A DNA stretch of 64,000 nucleotides, taken from NCBI GenBank assembly GCA_963779225.1, contig CAVZWW010000001.1, forward strand, positions 434,001-498,000, given 5' to 3'. The DNA is from CAVPCZ01 sp963779225 (lineage in GTDB: Bacteria > Bacteroidota > Ignavibacteria > UBA10030 > UBA6906). The notes below the pieces were generated by a model. It worked only from the letters and a program-made list of their open reading frames with translations, did no database searches and was not told the origin of the DNA. Numbering within the stretch: the first letter of the stretch is position 1; each line of letters begins with the position of its first letter. Shown piece by piece: positions 51,957-59,809 of the stretch. Position numbers and translations under genes: made by a program.

Positions 51957-52036
51957 GTCGGGGTTTCAGCCTCTGCAGTGCATTGCATCACACCTGTTGT
52001 TCACGTTCCGTTCACGGAATCACCCTTCGCCCCGTG

Positions 52037-52073
52037 TACTGCGCGTTGCAGTATCCTCCGGGTTTGGGTTTTT
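52037..52073 (+). terminator. possible weak terminator after the permease operon
   Basis: TACTGC (52037-52042) and GCAGTA (52048-52053) form a 6-bp stem with a 5-base loop. A T-rich stretch ending in TTTTT (52069-52073) follows about 15 bases later. The spacing is poor for an intrinsic terminator, so this is tentative. Confidence 0.3.
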
Positions 52074-52085
52074 GCGTGTGAAGGG

Positions 52086-52114
52086 TTGAATTCTTGAGGG
52101 GGGCTGTGTATCTT
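52086..52114 (+). promoter_or_regulatory. candidate promoter of the GNAT gene
   Basis: TTGAAT (52086-52091) and TATCTT (52109-52114) are 17 bases apart; the -10 box is identical to that of the rpsL promoter. The predicted start, near 52121, coincides with the first codons of the gene, which has no Shine-Dalgarno sequence, pointing to a leaderless mRNA. Confidence 0.5.
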
Positions 52115-52116
52115 GA

Positions 52117-52680
52117 ATGCGCATGATCCTCCTCCGGCCATTCTCCCGAAGCAGATATGAACGGTTGATCCTCTGGATCGATTCGCCGCGTGCGCTTATC
52201 CAGTGGGCAGGGCCTCAACTCTTCCGGTACCCGCTGACTGTCGAACAACTGGATCGCTACTGCGGGCTGTCAGCCGGACCCGAGCCCGCAAGTCTGATAT
52301 ACGAAGCGGTGTTTATGGAGACCGGCGCTGTGGTGGGGCACTGCGAACTCGGTGTCATCAACCGGGAACAGCAGACCGCATCCGCGTGCAGGATCCTCAT
52401 CGACCCTGCATACCGCGGTCGGGGGATCTGCCGTCCGATGATGGAGCAACTGCTGAAGGTCGGCTTCGGGGAACTGCACTGCCGCCGGATCGACCTGAGG
52501 GTTTACGCGCTGAACAGCCCGGCGATCCGCTGTTACGAAGCCGCGGGATTTGTCCGTGAGGGAGTGCTCAGGCAGGGCGTGTCTGTCGGGGAGGAATTGT
52601 GGGACGTTGTGTTGATGAGCATCCTGCGTCAGGAGTGGTTGCGGGAAAATGAACTGGGGGAAAAAGGAATAGAATTATGA
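52117..52680 (+). CDS. GNAT-family (RimJ/RimL-like) N-acetyltransferase
   Basis: The 187-aa product has the GNAT fold: a strand-rich N-terminal half, GAVVGHCELGVINREQQTAS, and the acetyl-CoA pyrophosphate loop region IDPAYRGRGICRPMMEQLLK (the R/Q-x-x-G-x-G/A element reads RGRGIC). The RimJ-like ending RVYALNSPAIRCYEAAGF follows, then VREGVLRQGVSVGEELWDVV. Protein or small-molecule substrates are both possible. Starts are ATG 52117 or ATG 52123. With the promoter predicted immediately upstream, the second could be the 5' end of a leaderless mRNA. Confidence 0.85.
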   Translation: MRMILLRPFSRSRYERLILWIDSPRALIQWAGPQLFRYPLTVEQLDRYCGLSAGPEPASLIYEAVFMETGAVVGHCELGVINREQQTASACRILIDPAYRGRGICRPMMEQLLKVGFGELHCRRIDLRVYALNSPAIRCYEAAGFVREGVLRQGVSVGEELWDVVLMSILRQEWLRENELGEKGIEL

Positions 52681-52884
52681 TGACACCGGGCAGCTGGAAT
52701 CCGGAAAGGGGTATGACCGGGCCAGGATCGGGGCGTTTCTGCGGGAATGGGCGGATAACGTGGGGAGCAGGTGAGTGACGGAGGGCCGGGTGGGGAACAG
52801 GCCCGGCAGAGGGAACAGCTGCGGTGCAGGGAATGTTATACACATACACGACAGGAGATTCATTATCTAATGCGGGAGGGTGGT

Positions 52885-53364
52885 ATGAAGGCAGTGCAGC
52901 ATGCGATGATTCTTTTATTACTGGGCGTTCTCTTGGTGGTTTCCGCACGAGCGGCGGATCCGGCGCCGAACTTCATTCTTCAGTCGCAGGACGGGAAGAC
53001 CATTGAGTTGAAAAAACTCGCGGGGAAGGCCGTGGTGGTGAATTTCTGGGCCACGTGGTGCGGTCCGTGCCGGGCGGAGATCCCCGGTATGGTGAAGGTG
53101 TATGAGAAGTACAGGGAGAAAGGCCTGGAGGTTGTTGGCATCTCGCTCGACAGGGGGGGATGGGATGATGTAAAGCCGTACCTGGCCAAAAACAAGATCT
53201 CTTACCCGATCGTTGTTGCGGGTCAGGAGCTTGCTGACGCGTACGGCGGCATTCAGGGGATTCCGACGTCATTCTTTGTCGACAGGAAGGGGAACATCGT
53301 TTCCAAACATGTGGGGTTATTATCCGAGGAAGCGTTTGAGAAGGCGGTGAAGGAGATTCTGTAG
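52885..53364 (+). CDS. exported TlpA/ResA-like thiol-disulfide oxidoreductase
   Basis: The 159-aa product has a signal peptide (MKAVQHAMILLLLGVLLVVS, cleavage near SARA-AD). It has a thioredoxin fold with the active site WCGPC (58-62) and the cis-proline loop GIPTSFF (P127). Such proteins act in the periplasm in disulfide reduction, for example in cytochrome c maturation. The ATG at 52885 is preceded by GGGAGGG (52874-52880). The 200 bases upstream hold no gene and a possible extended -10 element TGTTATACA (52834-52842). A strong terminator follows. Confidence 0.9.
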   Translation: MKAVQHAMILLLLGVLLVVSARAADPAPNFILQSQDGKTIELKKLAGKAVVVNFWATWCGPCRAEIPGMVKVYEKYREKGLEVVGISLDRGGWDDVKPYLAKNKISYPIVVAGQELADAYGGIQGIPTSFFVDRKGNIVSKHVGLLSEEAFEKAVKEIL

Positions 53365-53390
53365 TTCGTCGCCCCCCGCAGAGTAAGCAG

Positions 53391-53427
53391 AAACCCCCGT
53401 CCGGTGATCCGGGCGGGGGTTTTTTTT
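53391..53427 (+). terminator. rho-independent terminator of the tlpA-like gene
   Basis: A 12-bp stem, ACCCCCGTCCGG (53393-53404) with CCGGGCGGGGGT (53409-53420, one G-U pair), has a TGAT loop and is followed by eight Ts. On the minus strand it is followed by only three Ts, so it is not strongly bidirectional. Confidence 0.92.
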
Positions 53428-53490
53428 CATGCAGCGGTTATGGTCTTCGTCGCAGGGCGCTGCCATTCCCCTCAGGAGGCCGCCGCCCCT

Positions 53491-55854
53491 TCAGCACTTA
53501 CTCCAGCCGCAATTGTAGCAGACCACGCAGCCGTTCATATGCTCCACGGTACTCCCGCATTCCGGGCAGGTGGTTTTTGTTTTCGGTTGTGCGGAGGGTT
53601 GTCCGGGTGATGCGGCGGAATGTGCCGTGGCAGCCGGGGCGGCCTTTCGTGCGGCCACGATCTCCTCCCGGCCGTCAAGGTAGCGTTCGAGCACCTTGGC
53701 GATGGCATCCGGTGTGGACATCACCTGGCCGCCCTGTCCATCCCACACCGGCGTCGGACCGGAGATACCTTTGAGCTGTCTGACGATCTCCCGCGGCTCG
53801 ATACCCGAACGCAGTGTGAGAGAAATGAGACGGCTGATCGCTTCCGACTGTGCGGCGGCGTTGCCGCCGGCTTTGCCTATGGTGGTGAAGACCTCACAGA
53901 GGCCGGAGTCGTCTTCATTAATTGTCACATACAGATATCCCTCGCCGGTCTTCACACGTTCGGTGATTCCGTGTGTGCGATGCGGTCGCTGCCGGGGGCC
54001 CTTGATCTGGCGTGCTTCGGGTTTCGGCGCCGATGCCGCCGACTGTTTGCGCGCGAATTCCTCGGTTTGCAGAATTCCATCGCGGCTCCCTTCGCGATAC
54101 ACGGTAATGCCCTTCAGGCCGGCTTTGTAGGCGGTCAGGTAAATGTCGGCCACCGTTTCCACGGTGACCGATTCGGCCAGATTCACGGTAGAAGAAATGC
54201 TGCTGTCCACATACTTCTGGATCACACCCTGCATTTTGACCCGGAAATACGGATCGATATCGTGGGCCGTGACCACATAGTCCGGAACCTCCGTGTCATC
54301 ACCGAAGAGTTTCTTGATCAGGGGATGATAGACCTTGTACTCGGTGAAGGTCTCCCCGTCGTGATTTTTGACGCGCCGCCGGTAACTTGTGCAGAAAATC
54401 GGTTCGATACCCGAGCTGGTCTGGGCGACAATGGAGCCGGTACCGACCGGCGGGACCGTCAGGACGGTACTGTTCCGTATACCGTATTTCCGGATGTCAT
54501 TTTGAATATCCGCGGGAAGTGTGTGGATGAATTTGCTGCGGGAATACCCCTCCCAGGAGAAGAGGGAGAAGGCCCCTTTTTCGCGTGCCAGCCCGATGGA
54601 GGTCCGGTACGCTTCATCCCTGATCGTCCTCATGATCTTTTCGGTTTCGTCAAGGGCTTCCTGTGAGTCATACCGGATTTTCATCAACAGGAGCACATCT
54701 GCCAGCCCGGTGATGCCGAGGCCGATTCGCCGGTCGGAGGCAACGGCCTTTTTGATCTTTGCCAGGGCGTGGTTGTCCATATTGTAGTCGATGATATTGT
54801 CCATGAACCGCGTGGCGACGCGGGTCACTTCGGCGAGACGTTCGTAGTCAAACCGTCCCGCCGCATCGGCGAATTTGCAGAGATTGATGTTCCCCAGGTT
54901 GCACGCGGTATACGAGGCCAGCGGCTGTTCACCGCACGGATTGGTGCTGGTGAGGGGGTTGGCGTATTCCACGTTGTGGAAGTCCTTCATCGTGTCCCAG
55001 AAAATGATGCCGGGCTCGGCCGATGCATGGGCGTTCTTGATGATCTTGAACCAGAGCTCGCGGGCCTGAATGGTCCGGTACACCTTTCCATCCCAGCGCA
55101 GATCAAATGCGGTATCGTTCATCACCGCATCCATAAACTCATGGGTGACCAGTACGCTGATGTTTGCGTGCTGGACCTTCAATCTGCGGGAATCGTTCTT
55201 CACGGTGATAAAACGCTCAATATCCGGGTGGTCGACGCGCATCGTCAGCATCAACGCGCCGCGGCGGCCGGCCTGGGAGACGGTATTCGTGCTTTCGCTG
55301 AAGAGATTCATGAACGCCGTGGCGCCGGGGGAGTGATCGATGGTGGCGTTCACCGGGGCTCCTTCGGGGCGCAGGGTGGAGAGGTCGGTGCCCACGCCGC
55401 CCCCCGTACGATACACCATGGCGGATTCCGTGAGACAACGGTAGATTCCGTCGAGGCTGTCTTCCTCTATGGGAACGACGTAGCAGTTTGACAACGTCGG
55501 CCGCCGCCGCGCATCTTCACGGCCCGCTCCGTGCATCACCCGTCCGCCGGGCACAAAGGTGAAATCAAAGAGAAGTTCGAGGAACCGCTTGTGCCAGTGG
55601 TCCACATGCTCGCGTTCGACCGACGCAACCGCCCGGGCTATCCGGTTCCACATGTGCATCGGACCCTGCTCGTTCGGGGCAAGATACTTCGAACGTAACA
55701 CGTCCGCAGCGAGCTCGTTTTCACCGTAATAGTCCCGACAGTCCAGGGCGAGATCCATGACGGTCTCGTTCATCGACACGGTTTCCCCGGTTCCGTTGCC
55801 TGTCGCAGACCGTTGCTGTACCGATGCGCCGGTTGTCGTATCCCTTCGGGCCAT
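53491..55854 (-). CDS. nrdJ: adenosylcobalamin-dependent (class II) ribonucleotide reductase
   Basis: NrdJ reduces ribonucleotides to deoxyribonucleotides using adenosylcobalamin, without oxygen dependence. The start at complement 55854 gives MARRDTTTGASVQQRSATGN with a GGAG Shine-Dalgarno sequence just upstream, and the product is 787 aa; longer in-frame starts lack one. The active-site segment TNPCGEQPLASYTACNLGNI lies in the middle, with YRTGGGVGTDLSTLRPEGAP and PPVGTGSIVAQTSSGIEPIF around it. The C-terminus has a zinc-ribbon-like cysteine cluster (CPECG, CVVCYNCGWSKC) characteristic of class II enzymes. No cobalamin riboswitch was recognised upstream. Confidence 0.95.
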   Translation of the reverse strand: MARRDTTTGASVQQRSATGNGTGETVSMNETVMDLALDCRDYYGENELAADVLRSKYLAPNEQGPMHMWNRIARAVASVEREHVDHWHKRFLELLFDFTFVPGGRVMHGAGREDARRRPTLSNCYVVPIEEDSLDGIYRCLTESAMVYRTGGGVGTDLSTLRPEGAPVNATIDHSPGATAFMNLFSESTNTVSQAGRRGALMLTMRVDHPDIERFITVKNDSRRLKVQHANISVLVTHEFMDAVMNDTAFDLRWDGKVYRTIQARELWFKIIKNAHASAEPGIIFWDTMKDFHNVEYANPLTSTNPCGEQPLASYTACNLGNINLCKFADAAGRFDYERLAEVTRVATRFMDNIIDYNMDNHALAKIKKAVASDRRIGLGITGLADVLLLMKIRYDSQEALDETEKIMRTIRDEAYRTSIGLAREKGAFSLFSWEGYSRSKFIHTLPADIQNDIRKYGIRNSTVLTVPPVGTGSIVAQTSSGIEPIFCTSYRRRVKNHDGETFTEYKVYHPLIKKLFGDDTEVPDYVVTAHDIDPYFRVKMQGVIQKYVDSSISSTVNLAESVTVETVADIYLTAYKAGLKGITVYREGSRDGILQTEEFARKQSAASAPKPEARQIKGPRQRPHRTHGITERVKTGEGYLYVTINEDDSGLCEVFTTIGKAGGNAAAQSEAISRLISLTLRSGIEPREIVRQLKGISGPTPVWDGQGGQVMSTPDAIAKVLERYLDGREEIVAARKAAPAATAHSAASPGQPSAQPKTKTTCPECGSTVEHMNGCVVCYNCGWSKC

Positions 55855-56427
55855 GGAGCTCTCCACGAACGATAATGACTGGTATTGAGTAAAAACAGCC
55901 TGTCTAAAGAAGACAGGACCATGAGCCACCGGACAATCGGGCCTTATGGACCTGTGCGACGAAGAACTGCTGGAACGTTGTGAGTGTGCCGCCGATGTGG
56001 ATGAAATCCCTCAGGTCGGAGCCGGATTGTCTGTTAAATCTGGTCGCGTTCACCCTGCGATTGATCCGAGGTCTGCGGCATGGTCGGGAATTCAATGAAC
56101 AACAAGGACTTCCGGTAATTTGTTCCTTTAAGGTGCGAGCATACCAGAAGTGACGGCGAAAAATATACTATGTTGGGACAGAGAAGTCAAGTTAATTTTT
56201 TGGTGATTCTTGCTACGCCATACATGATGGTGAGTTATATGTGAAAAAATACAATGCTTGGGCACGCTCATCATGAAAAGAGCCGGGACCTGATTCCGGC
56301 AATAACGGTCCGGGGCTCTGAACCCTGAATATTTCCGGCCTCTTGCCGCGAAAGGTGGTTGCATCTGAATCCTTGCTCCCGTATGTTACGCTCACCCCTT
56401 CCTCACCTTCACATTCAGGAGCCCCCC
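55855..56427. other. 573-base divergent intergenic region, no confident gene
   Basis: This gap separates nrdJ (minus) from the acyl-CoA synthetase (plus). It contains CCTGTCT/AGACAGG, a 7-bp hairpin at 55899-55917. A second hairpin at 56279-56319 has an AGAGCC/GGCTCT outer and a GGACC/GGTCC inner stem and is followed by TTTT on the minus strand. It also has a very A+T-rich patch (56155-56255). One 50-codon open frame (55946-56098, plus) has no Shine-Dalgarno sequence. An unannotated small RNA or nrdJ regulation is possible. A promoter for the plus-strand gene lies at 56359-56387. Confidence 0.4.
56359..56387 (+). promoter_or_regulatory. candidate promoter of the acyl-CoA synthetase gene
   Basis: TTGCAT (56359-56364) and TATGTT (56382-56387) are 17 bases apart. 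The predicted start near 56394 lies 34 bases before the ATG at 56428 and downstream of the in-frame start at 56359, supporting the shorter reading frame. Confidence 0.55.
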
Positions 56428-58245
56428 ATGGCAGTCGCGGTGACGTTTGCGACCATTCCCGAACTCTTCCAGAACTTGACAGCCAAGTTCGCCGGAGATT
56501 CACGTCCGGCGCTGATGTACAAGTCAGGAAAAACCTACAAGGGGATCTCCTACTCGGATCTCCGCACACGCGTTGAGACATTTGCGTACGGCCTCGCCGC
56601 GTTGGGCGTGAACAGGGGGGATCGTGTGGCCATTGTTTCGGAGAACAGGCCCGAATGGGTGATCAGCGACCAGGCGATTGTCGCGCTCGGGGCGATTGAT
56701 GTTCCGGTCTATCCCACAATGACCGCCAGGCAGATCGAATTCATTTTCAATGATTCCGGCGTCAAAGTGGCGATCGTCTCCAACCAGTTTCAACTCAACA
56801 AGGTGATGCGTGTCTACCCCGAAGTCAGTACACTGGAAAAGGTGATCCTTATCAGCGAAAAAGGACCGATTCCCGAGCCGGACACGTTGGGATTCAGCGG
56901 GGTGATGGAGATGGGGGAACGGCACAGGAAAGAACAACCGGAACTCCTGCGGGCCTCGATTGCCATGGTGCGCCCGGAAGATCTTCTGACCCTCATTTAT
57001 ACCTCGGGAACCACGGGAAACCCGAAAGGCGTAATGCTGACGCACAATAACCTGGTCAGCAACGTCAAGGCATCAGCGCAGGTGATTGACTTCGGCACAT
57101 CGGATGTGTTGCTCTCCTTTCTCCCGCTGTGCCACACTTTTGAACGGATGGCGGGGTACTACACCGCTCTGGCCTGCGGAGCCACGATTGCCTATGCGGA
57201 GAGTGTTGAAACGGTGCGCGATAACATGCTGGAAGTCCGGCCGACGATTATCACGACGGTCCCCCGTCTGTTCGAACGGATCCACGCGCGCGTGATGAAA
57301 CAGGTGGATGCCGGTTCACCGCTCAAGAAGAGAATCTTCCGCTGGGGGATAGCGGTGGGTCACAAGTACGCCAGGGCCAGGAAGAAAGGTTCGATCGGGG
57401 CGGGATTGCGCGTCCAGCACGCGATCGCTGACCGACTTGTCTATAATAAGCTGCGCGAGCGTACAGGCGGGCGCATGCGCTTTTTCGCCTCCGGCGGTGC
57501 GGCGCTCGGAAGCGAATTCGGGGAGTTCTTTGAAGCCGTCGGTCTGACTATCCTCGAAGGGTATGGACTTACCGAAAGTTCTCCGGTCATCAGTGTCAAC
57601 CACATGGACAACTATAAGTTCGGGTCCGTGGGTCCCCCGATTCCGGGCGTCGAGGTGAAACTGGCGGAGGATGGCGAAATTCTGGCCCGCGGGCCGAACA
57701 TCATGAAGGGATACTGGAACAATGAAGAAGCAACCCGGCAGGCGATTGATGCCGAGGGGTGGCTCCACACGGGAGATATCGGACTGATTGATGCGGAAGG
57801 TTTCATCCATATCACCGACCGGAAAAAGCACATCTTCGTCAGTTCAGGAGGGAAGAATATCGCCCCCCAACCCATCGAAAACATCTTTCTGGCAAGCCGC
57901 TATATCGAACAGTTCATGCTTATCGGAGACCGCCGGATGTTTCTGACAGCCCTGATTGTGCCGGACTTCGATGCGCTGCGGGAATATGCCGATGCACGTA
58001 ACATCCGGTGCGATTCCATTGCCGATCTTATCAAGGACCGTGAAATCAACGTGTTGATGGACCAGGAGATCAACCGCCTGCAGAAAGACCTCGCCAACTT
58101 CGAGCGCGTGCGCAGATTCACGCTGCTGGATAAGCAGTTCTCCATAGAAGAAGGGGAACTGACACCCACGCAAAAAGTGAGGCGCAAGGTGGTTGAAGAG
58201 CGGTACGGCCGCCTGATCGACAACATGTACGAGGGCATCAGCTGA
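56428..58245 (+). CDS. long-chain acyl-CoA synthetase (AMP-dependent, FadD15-like)
   Basis: This enzyme activates fatty acids to acyl-CoA with ATP. The ATG at 56428, 6 bases after AGGAG, gives a 605-aa product. The AMP-binding signature YTSGTTGNPKGV lies at residues 191-202 and LSFLPLCHTFERMAGYYTAL downstream. FFASGGAALGSEFGEFFEAVG, EGYGLTESSPVIS, and LHTGDIG with the hinge region TDRKKHIFVSSGGKNIAPQP follow. The pattern matches long-chain synthetases used in lipid activation and beta-oxidation. It is monocistronic by position. Confidence 0.93.
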   Translation: MAVAVTFATIPELFQNLTAKFAGDSRPALMYKSGKTYKGISYSDLRTRVETFAYGLAALGVNRGDRVAIVSENRPEWVISDQAIVALGAIDVPVYPTMTARQIEFIFNDSGVKVAIVSNQFQLNKVMRVYPEVSTLEKVILISEKGPIPEPDTLGFSGVMEMGERHRKEQPELLRASIAMVRPEDLLTLIYTSGTTGNPKGVMLTHNNLVSNVKASAQVIDFGTSDVLLSFLPLCHTFERMAGYYTALACGATIAYAESVETVRDNMLEVRPTIITTVPRLFERIHARVMKQVDAGSPLKKRIFRWGIAVGHKYARARKKGSIGAGLRVQHAIADRLVYNKLRERTGGRMRFFASGGAALGSEFGEFFEAVGLTILEGYGLTESSPVISVNHMDNYKFGSVGPPIPGVEVKLAEDGEILARGPNIMKGYWNNEEATRQAIDAEGWLHTGDIGLIDAEGFIHITDRKKHIFVSSGGKNIAPQPIENIFLASRYIEQFMLIGDRRMFLTALIVPDFDALREYADARNIRCDSIADLIKDREINVLMDQEINRLQKDLANFERVRRFTLLDKQFSIEEGELTPTQKVRRKVVEERYGRLIDNMYEGIS

Positions 58246-58256
58246 CCCCTCGTTCG

Positions 58257-58285
58257 TTGACTTTCTGACCGTTTTTGCTTAGTTT
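58257..58285 (+). promoter_or_regulatory. weak candidate promoter of the nuo operon
   Basis: TTGACT (58257-58262) and TAGTTT (58280-58285) are 17 bases apart. The -10 match is poor, and a Bacteroidota-like TAGATTTG occurs a few bases later (58290-58297) without a matching upstream element at the right distance. Confidence 0.35.
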
Positions 58286-58340
58286 TCTTTAGATTTGCCC
58301 GAAAACTTTTCCCCGGCATCCAGTGTTAGGAATAACAGGA

Positions 58341-58697
58341 ATGGTCGACCAGTACATCCCCATCGGGATCATGATCCTGATCGGCGTCATCGCCGGGCTC
58401 GTGTTTACCAATATCAACCGGTGGCTCGGGCCGAGACGGCCTACCGAAGAAAAACTCTCGACCTACGAGAGCGGCATGGAACCGGTGCGTAATGCCAGGG
58501 AACGCTTTTCCGTGAAGTTCTATCTGGTGGCTATGCTCTTCATCGTCTTTGACATTGAAATCGTGTTTCTCTATCCCTGGGCTGTGGTCTTCCGCACCCT
58601 CGATGTCGCAGGGATCGTGGGTATGGCGTTCTTCCTCCTGATTCTGGTGATCGGACTCATCTATGAGTGGAGGAAGGGGGGGATGGACTGGAGATAA
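58341..58697 (+). CDS. nuoA: NADH-quinone oxidoreductase subunit A
   Basis: NuoA is a small membrane subunit at the junction of the complex I arms. The product (118 aa from ATG 58341, with AGGAA 8 bases upstream) has three membrane segments (IPIGIMILIGVIAGLVF; KFYLVAMLFIVFDIEIVFLY; IVGMAFFLLILVIGLIYEW). The family motif YESGMEP is followed by FDIEIVFLYPW. A GTG at 58323 could add six residues. It starts the nuoABCDEF run. Confidence 0.95.
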   Translation: MVDQYIPIGIMILIGVIAGLVFTNINRWLGPRRPTEEKLSTYESGMEPVRNARERFSVKFYLVAMLFIVFDIEIVFLYPWAVVFRTLDVAGIVGMAFFLLILVIGLIYEWRKGGMDWR

Positions 58698-58770
58698 GGC
58701 GGATGCGCGTGGTGCTTGTCCATTAACCGGCACCGTTGAGAATGGGATCTGTTTTCATGAGAGGTAGGTG

Positions 58771-59289
58771 ATGGGACTGGAGAATTTGCAGCGCGATGGA
58801 TTCTTTACCTCACGGCTGGACGAGACGATCGCCTGGGCGCGGAAGAATTCCCTCTGGCCGATGCCCATGGGCATCTCGTGTTGTGCCATCGAGATGATGG
58901 CGACGGCATCCCCCCGGTTCGATATTTCCAGATTCGGCTCGGAGGTGATGCGGTTCACGCCGCGGCAGTGCGATGTCATCATCGTTGCCGGCACCGTGAC
59001 CTACAAAATGTCCAGGGTGGTGCGAAAGATCTACGATCAGATGCCCGATCCGAAGTGGGTGATCTCCATGGGTGCCTGCGCCTCCTCGGGCGGCATGTTC
59101 CGCTCCTATTCGGTGGTCCAGGGGATTGACCAGTTTCTGCCGGTGGACGTGTTCGTTGCGGGCTGCCCGCCGCGTCCGGAAGCGCTGCTTTACGCCCTGA
59201 TCGAGCTGCAAAAGAAAATCCAGCGCGAAAAATCCATAGGGATGGCAATGCGTGGTGAAGCGCTCCATATTTCCGAACCAACCGTATGA
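58771..59289 (+). CDS. nuoB: NADH-quinone oxidoreductase subunit B
   Basis: NuoB carries the terminal 4Fe-4S cluster N2 next to the quinone site. The 172-aa product shows all four ligands: C37, C38 (GISCCAIEMMA), C103 (SMGACASSGG) and C132 (AGCPPRPE). The start is ATG 58771, with the alternative GTG three bases earlier, and GAGGTAGG lies just upstream. Its last bases overlap nuoC (ATGA). Confidence 0.97.
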   Translation: MGLENLQRDGFFTSRLDETIAWARKNSLWPMPMGISCCAIEMMATASPRFDISRFGSEVMRFTPRQCDVIIVAGTVTYKMSRVVRKIYDQMPDPKWVISMGACASSGGMFRSYSVVQGIDQFLPVDVFVAGCPPRPEALLYALIELQKKIQREKSIGMAMRGEALHISEPTV

Positions 59290-59768
59290 ACGACCGCATT
59301 CTGGAAAAGCTCCACGCACTTGCTCCGGAACATATTGTGGGTTCCAGGGAGTTTCGTGGCGAGCTGACGGTAACCGTGACGGCTGATGTCCTCGTGCGCG
59401 TGTGCGGGTTTCTGAAAACCGATCCGGAACTCACCTTTGACATGCTGATCGATCTGACAGCCGTGGATATGTACCGGCCCGAGGCGCGGTTCGAAGTGGT
59501 CTACCTCCTGTACTCCCTGAAGAACACGCGGTACCTCCGGCTGAAGGTGCTTGTCGAAGAAGAGCAGGCCGTGGTGCCCACCGTCACCGGTGTGTGGCCT
59601 GCCGCCAACTGGCATGAACGGGAGACGTTTGATATGTTCGGGATCCGCTTTGCCGGTCATCCGGATCTGCGGCGCCTGTATATGCCGGAGGAGTTCGAGC
59701 ATCACCCCCTGCGCAAAGATTTTCCCCTGATGGGTATTCCCGATTCGCTTCCCTTGCCGCGGCGCTGA
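59286..59768 (+). CDS. nuoC: NADH-quinone oxidoreductase subunit C
   Basis: NuoC is a hydrophilic subunit of the connecting module between NuoB and NuoD. The 160-aa product has the family segment YLLYSLKNTRYLRLKVLVEE and the signature WHERETFDMFGIRFAGHPDL followed by RRLYMPEEFEHHPLRKDFPL. The start overlaps the nuoB stop by 4 bases. It is separate from nuoD rather than fused. Confidence 0.96.
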   Translation: MNDRILEKLHALAPEHIVGSREFRGELTVTVTADVLVRVCGFLKTDPELTFDMLIDLTAVDMYRPEARFEVVYLLYSLKNTRYLRLKVLVEEEQAVVPTVTGVWPAANWHERETFDMFGIRFAGHPDLRRLYMPEEFEHHPLRKDFPLMGIPDSLPLPRR

Positions 59769-59809
59769 GGGGCGCGGCGTGCTTTCCACACTAGAAACGG
59801 AACAGATCC

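Noticed and set aside
55946..56098. 50-codon plus-strand open frame starting MDLCDEELLERCE
   Set aside because: It looks somewhat protein-like, but has no Shine-Dalgarno sequence, no recognised family and no neighbour support.
55855..56110. Cobalamin riboswitch upstream of nrdJ
   Set aside because: No B12-box-like element was found on the minus strand. A partial resemblance (AGACAGGACC) is on the plus strand, pointing away from nrdJ.
56159..56176. NrdR-box-like A+T-rich sequence (AATATACTATGTTG)
   Set aside because: It is a poor, single match. NrdR sites normally occur as a pair of near-palindromes.
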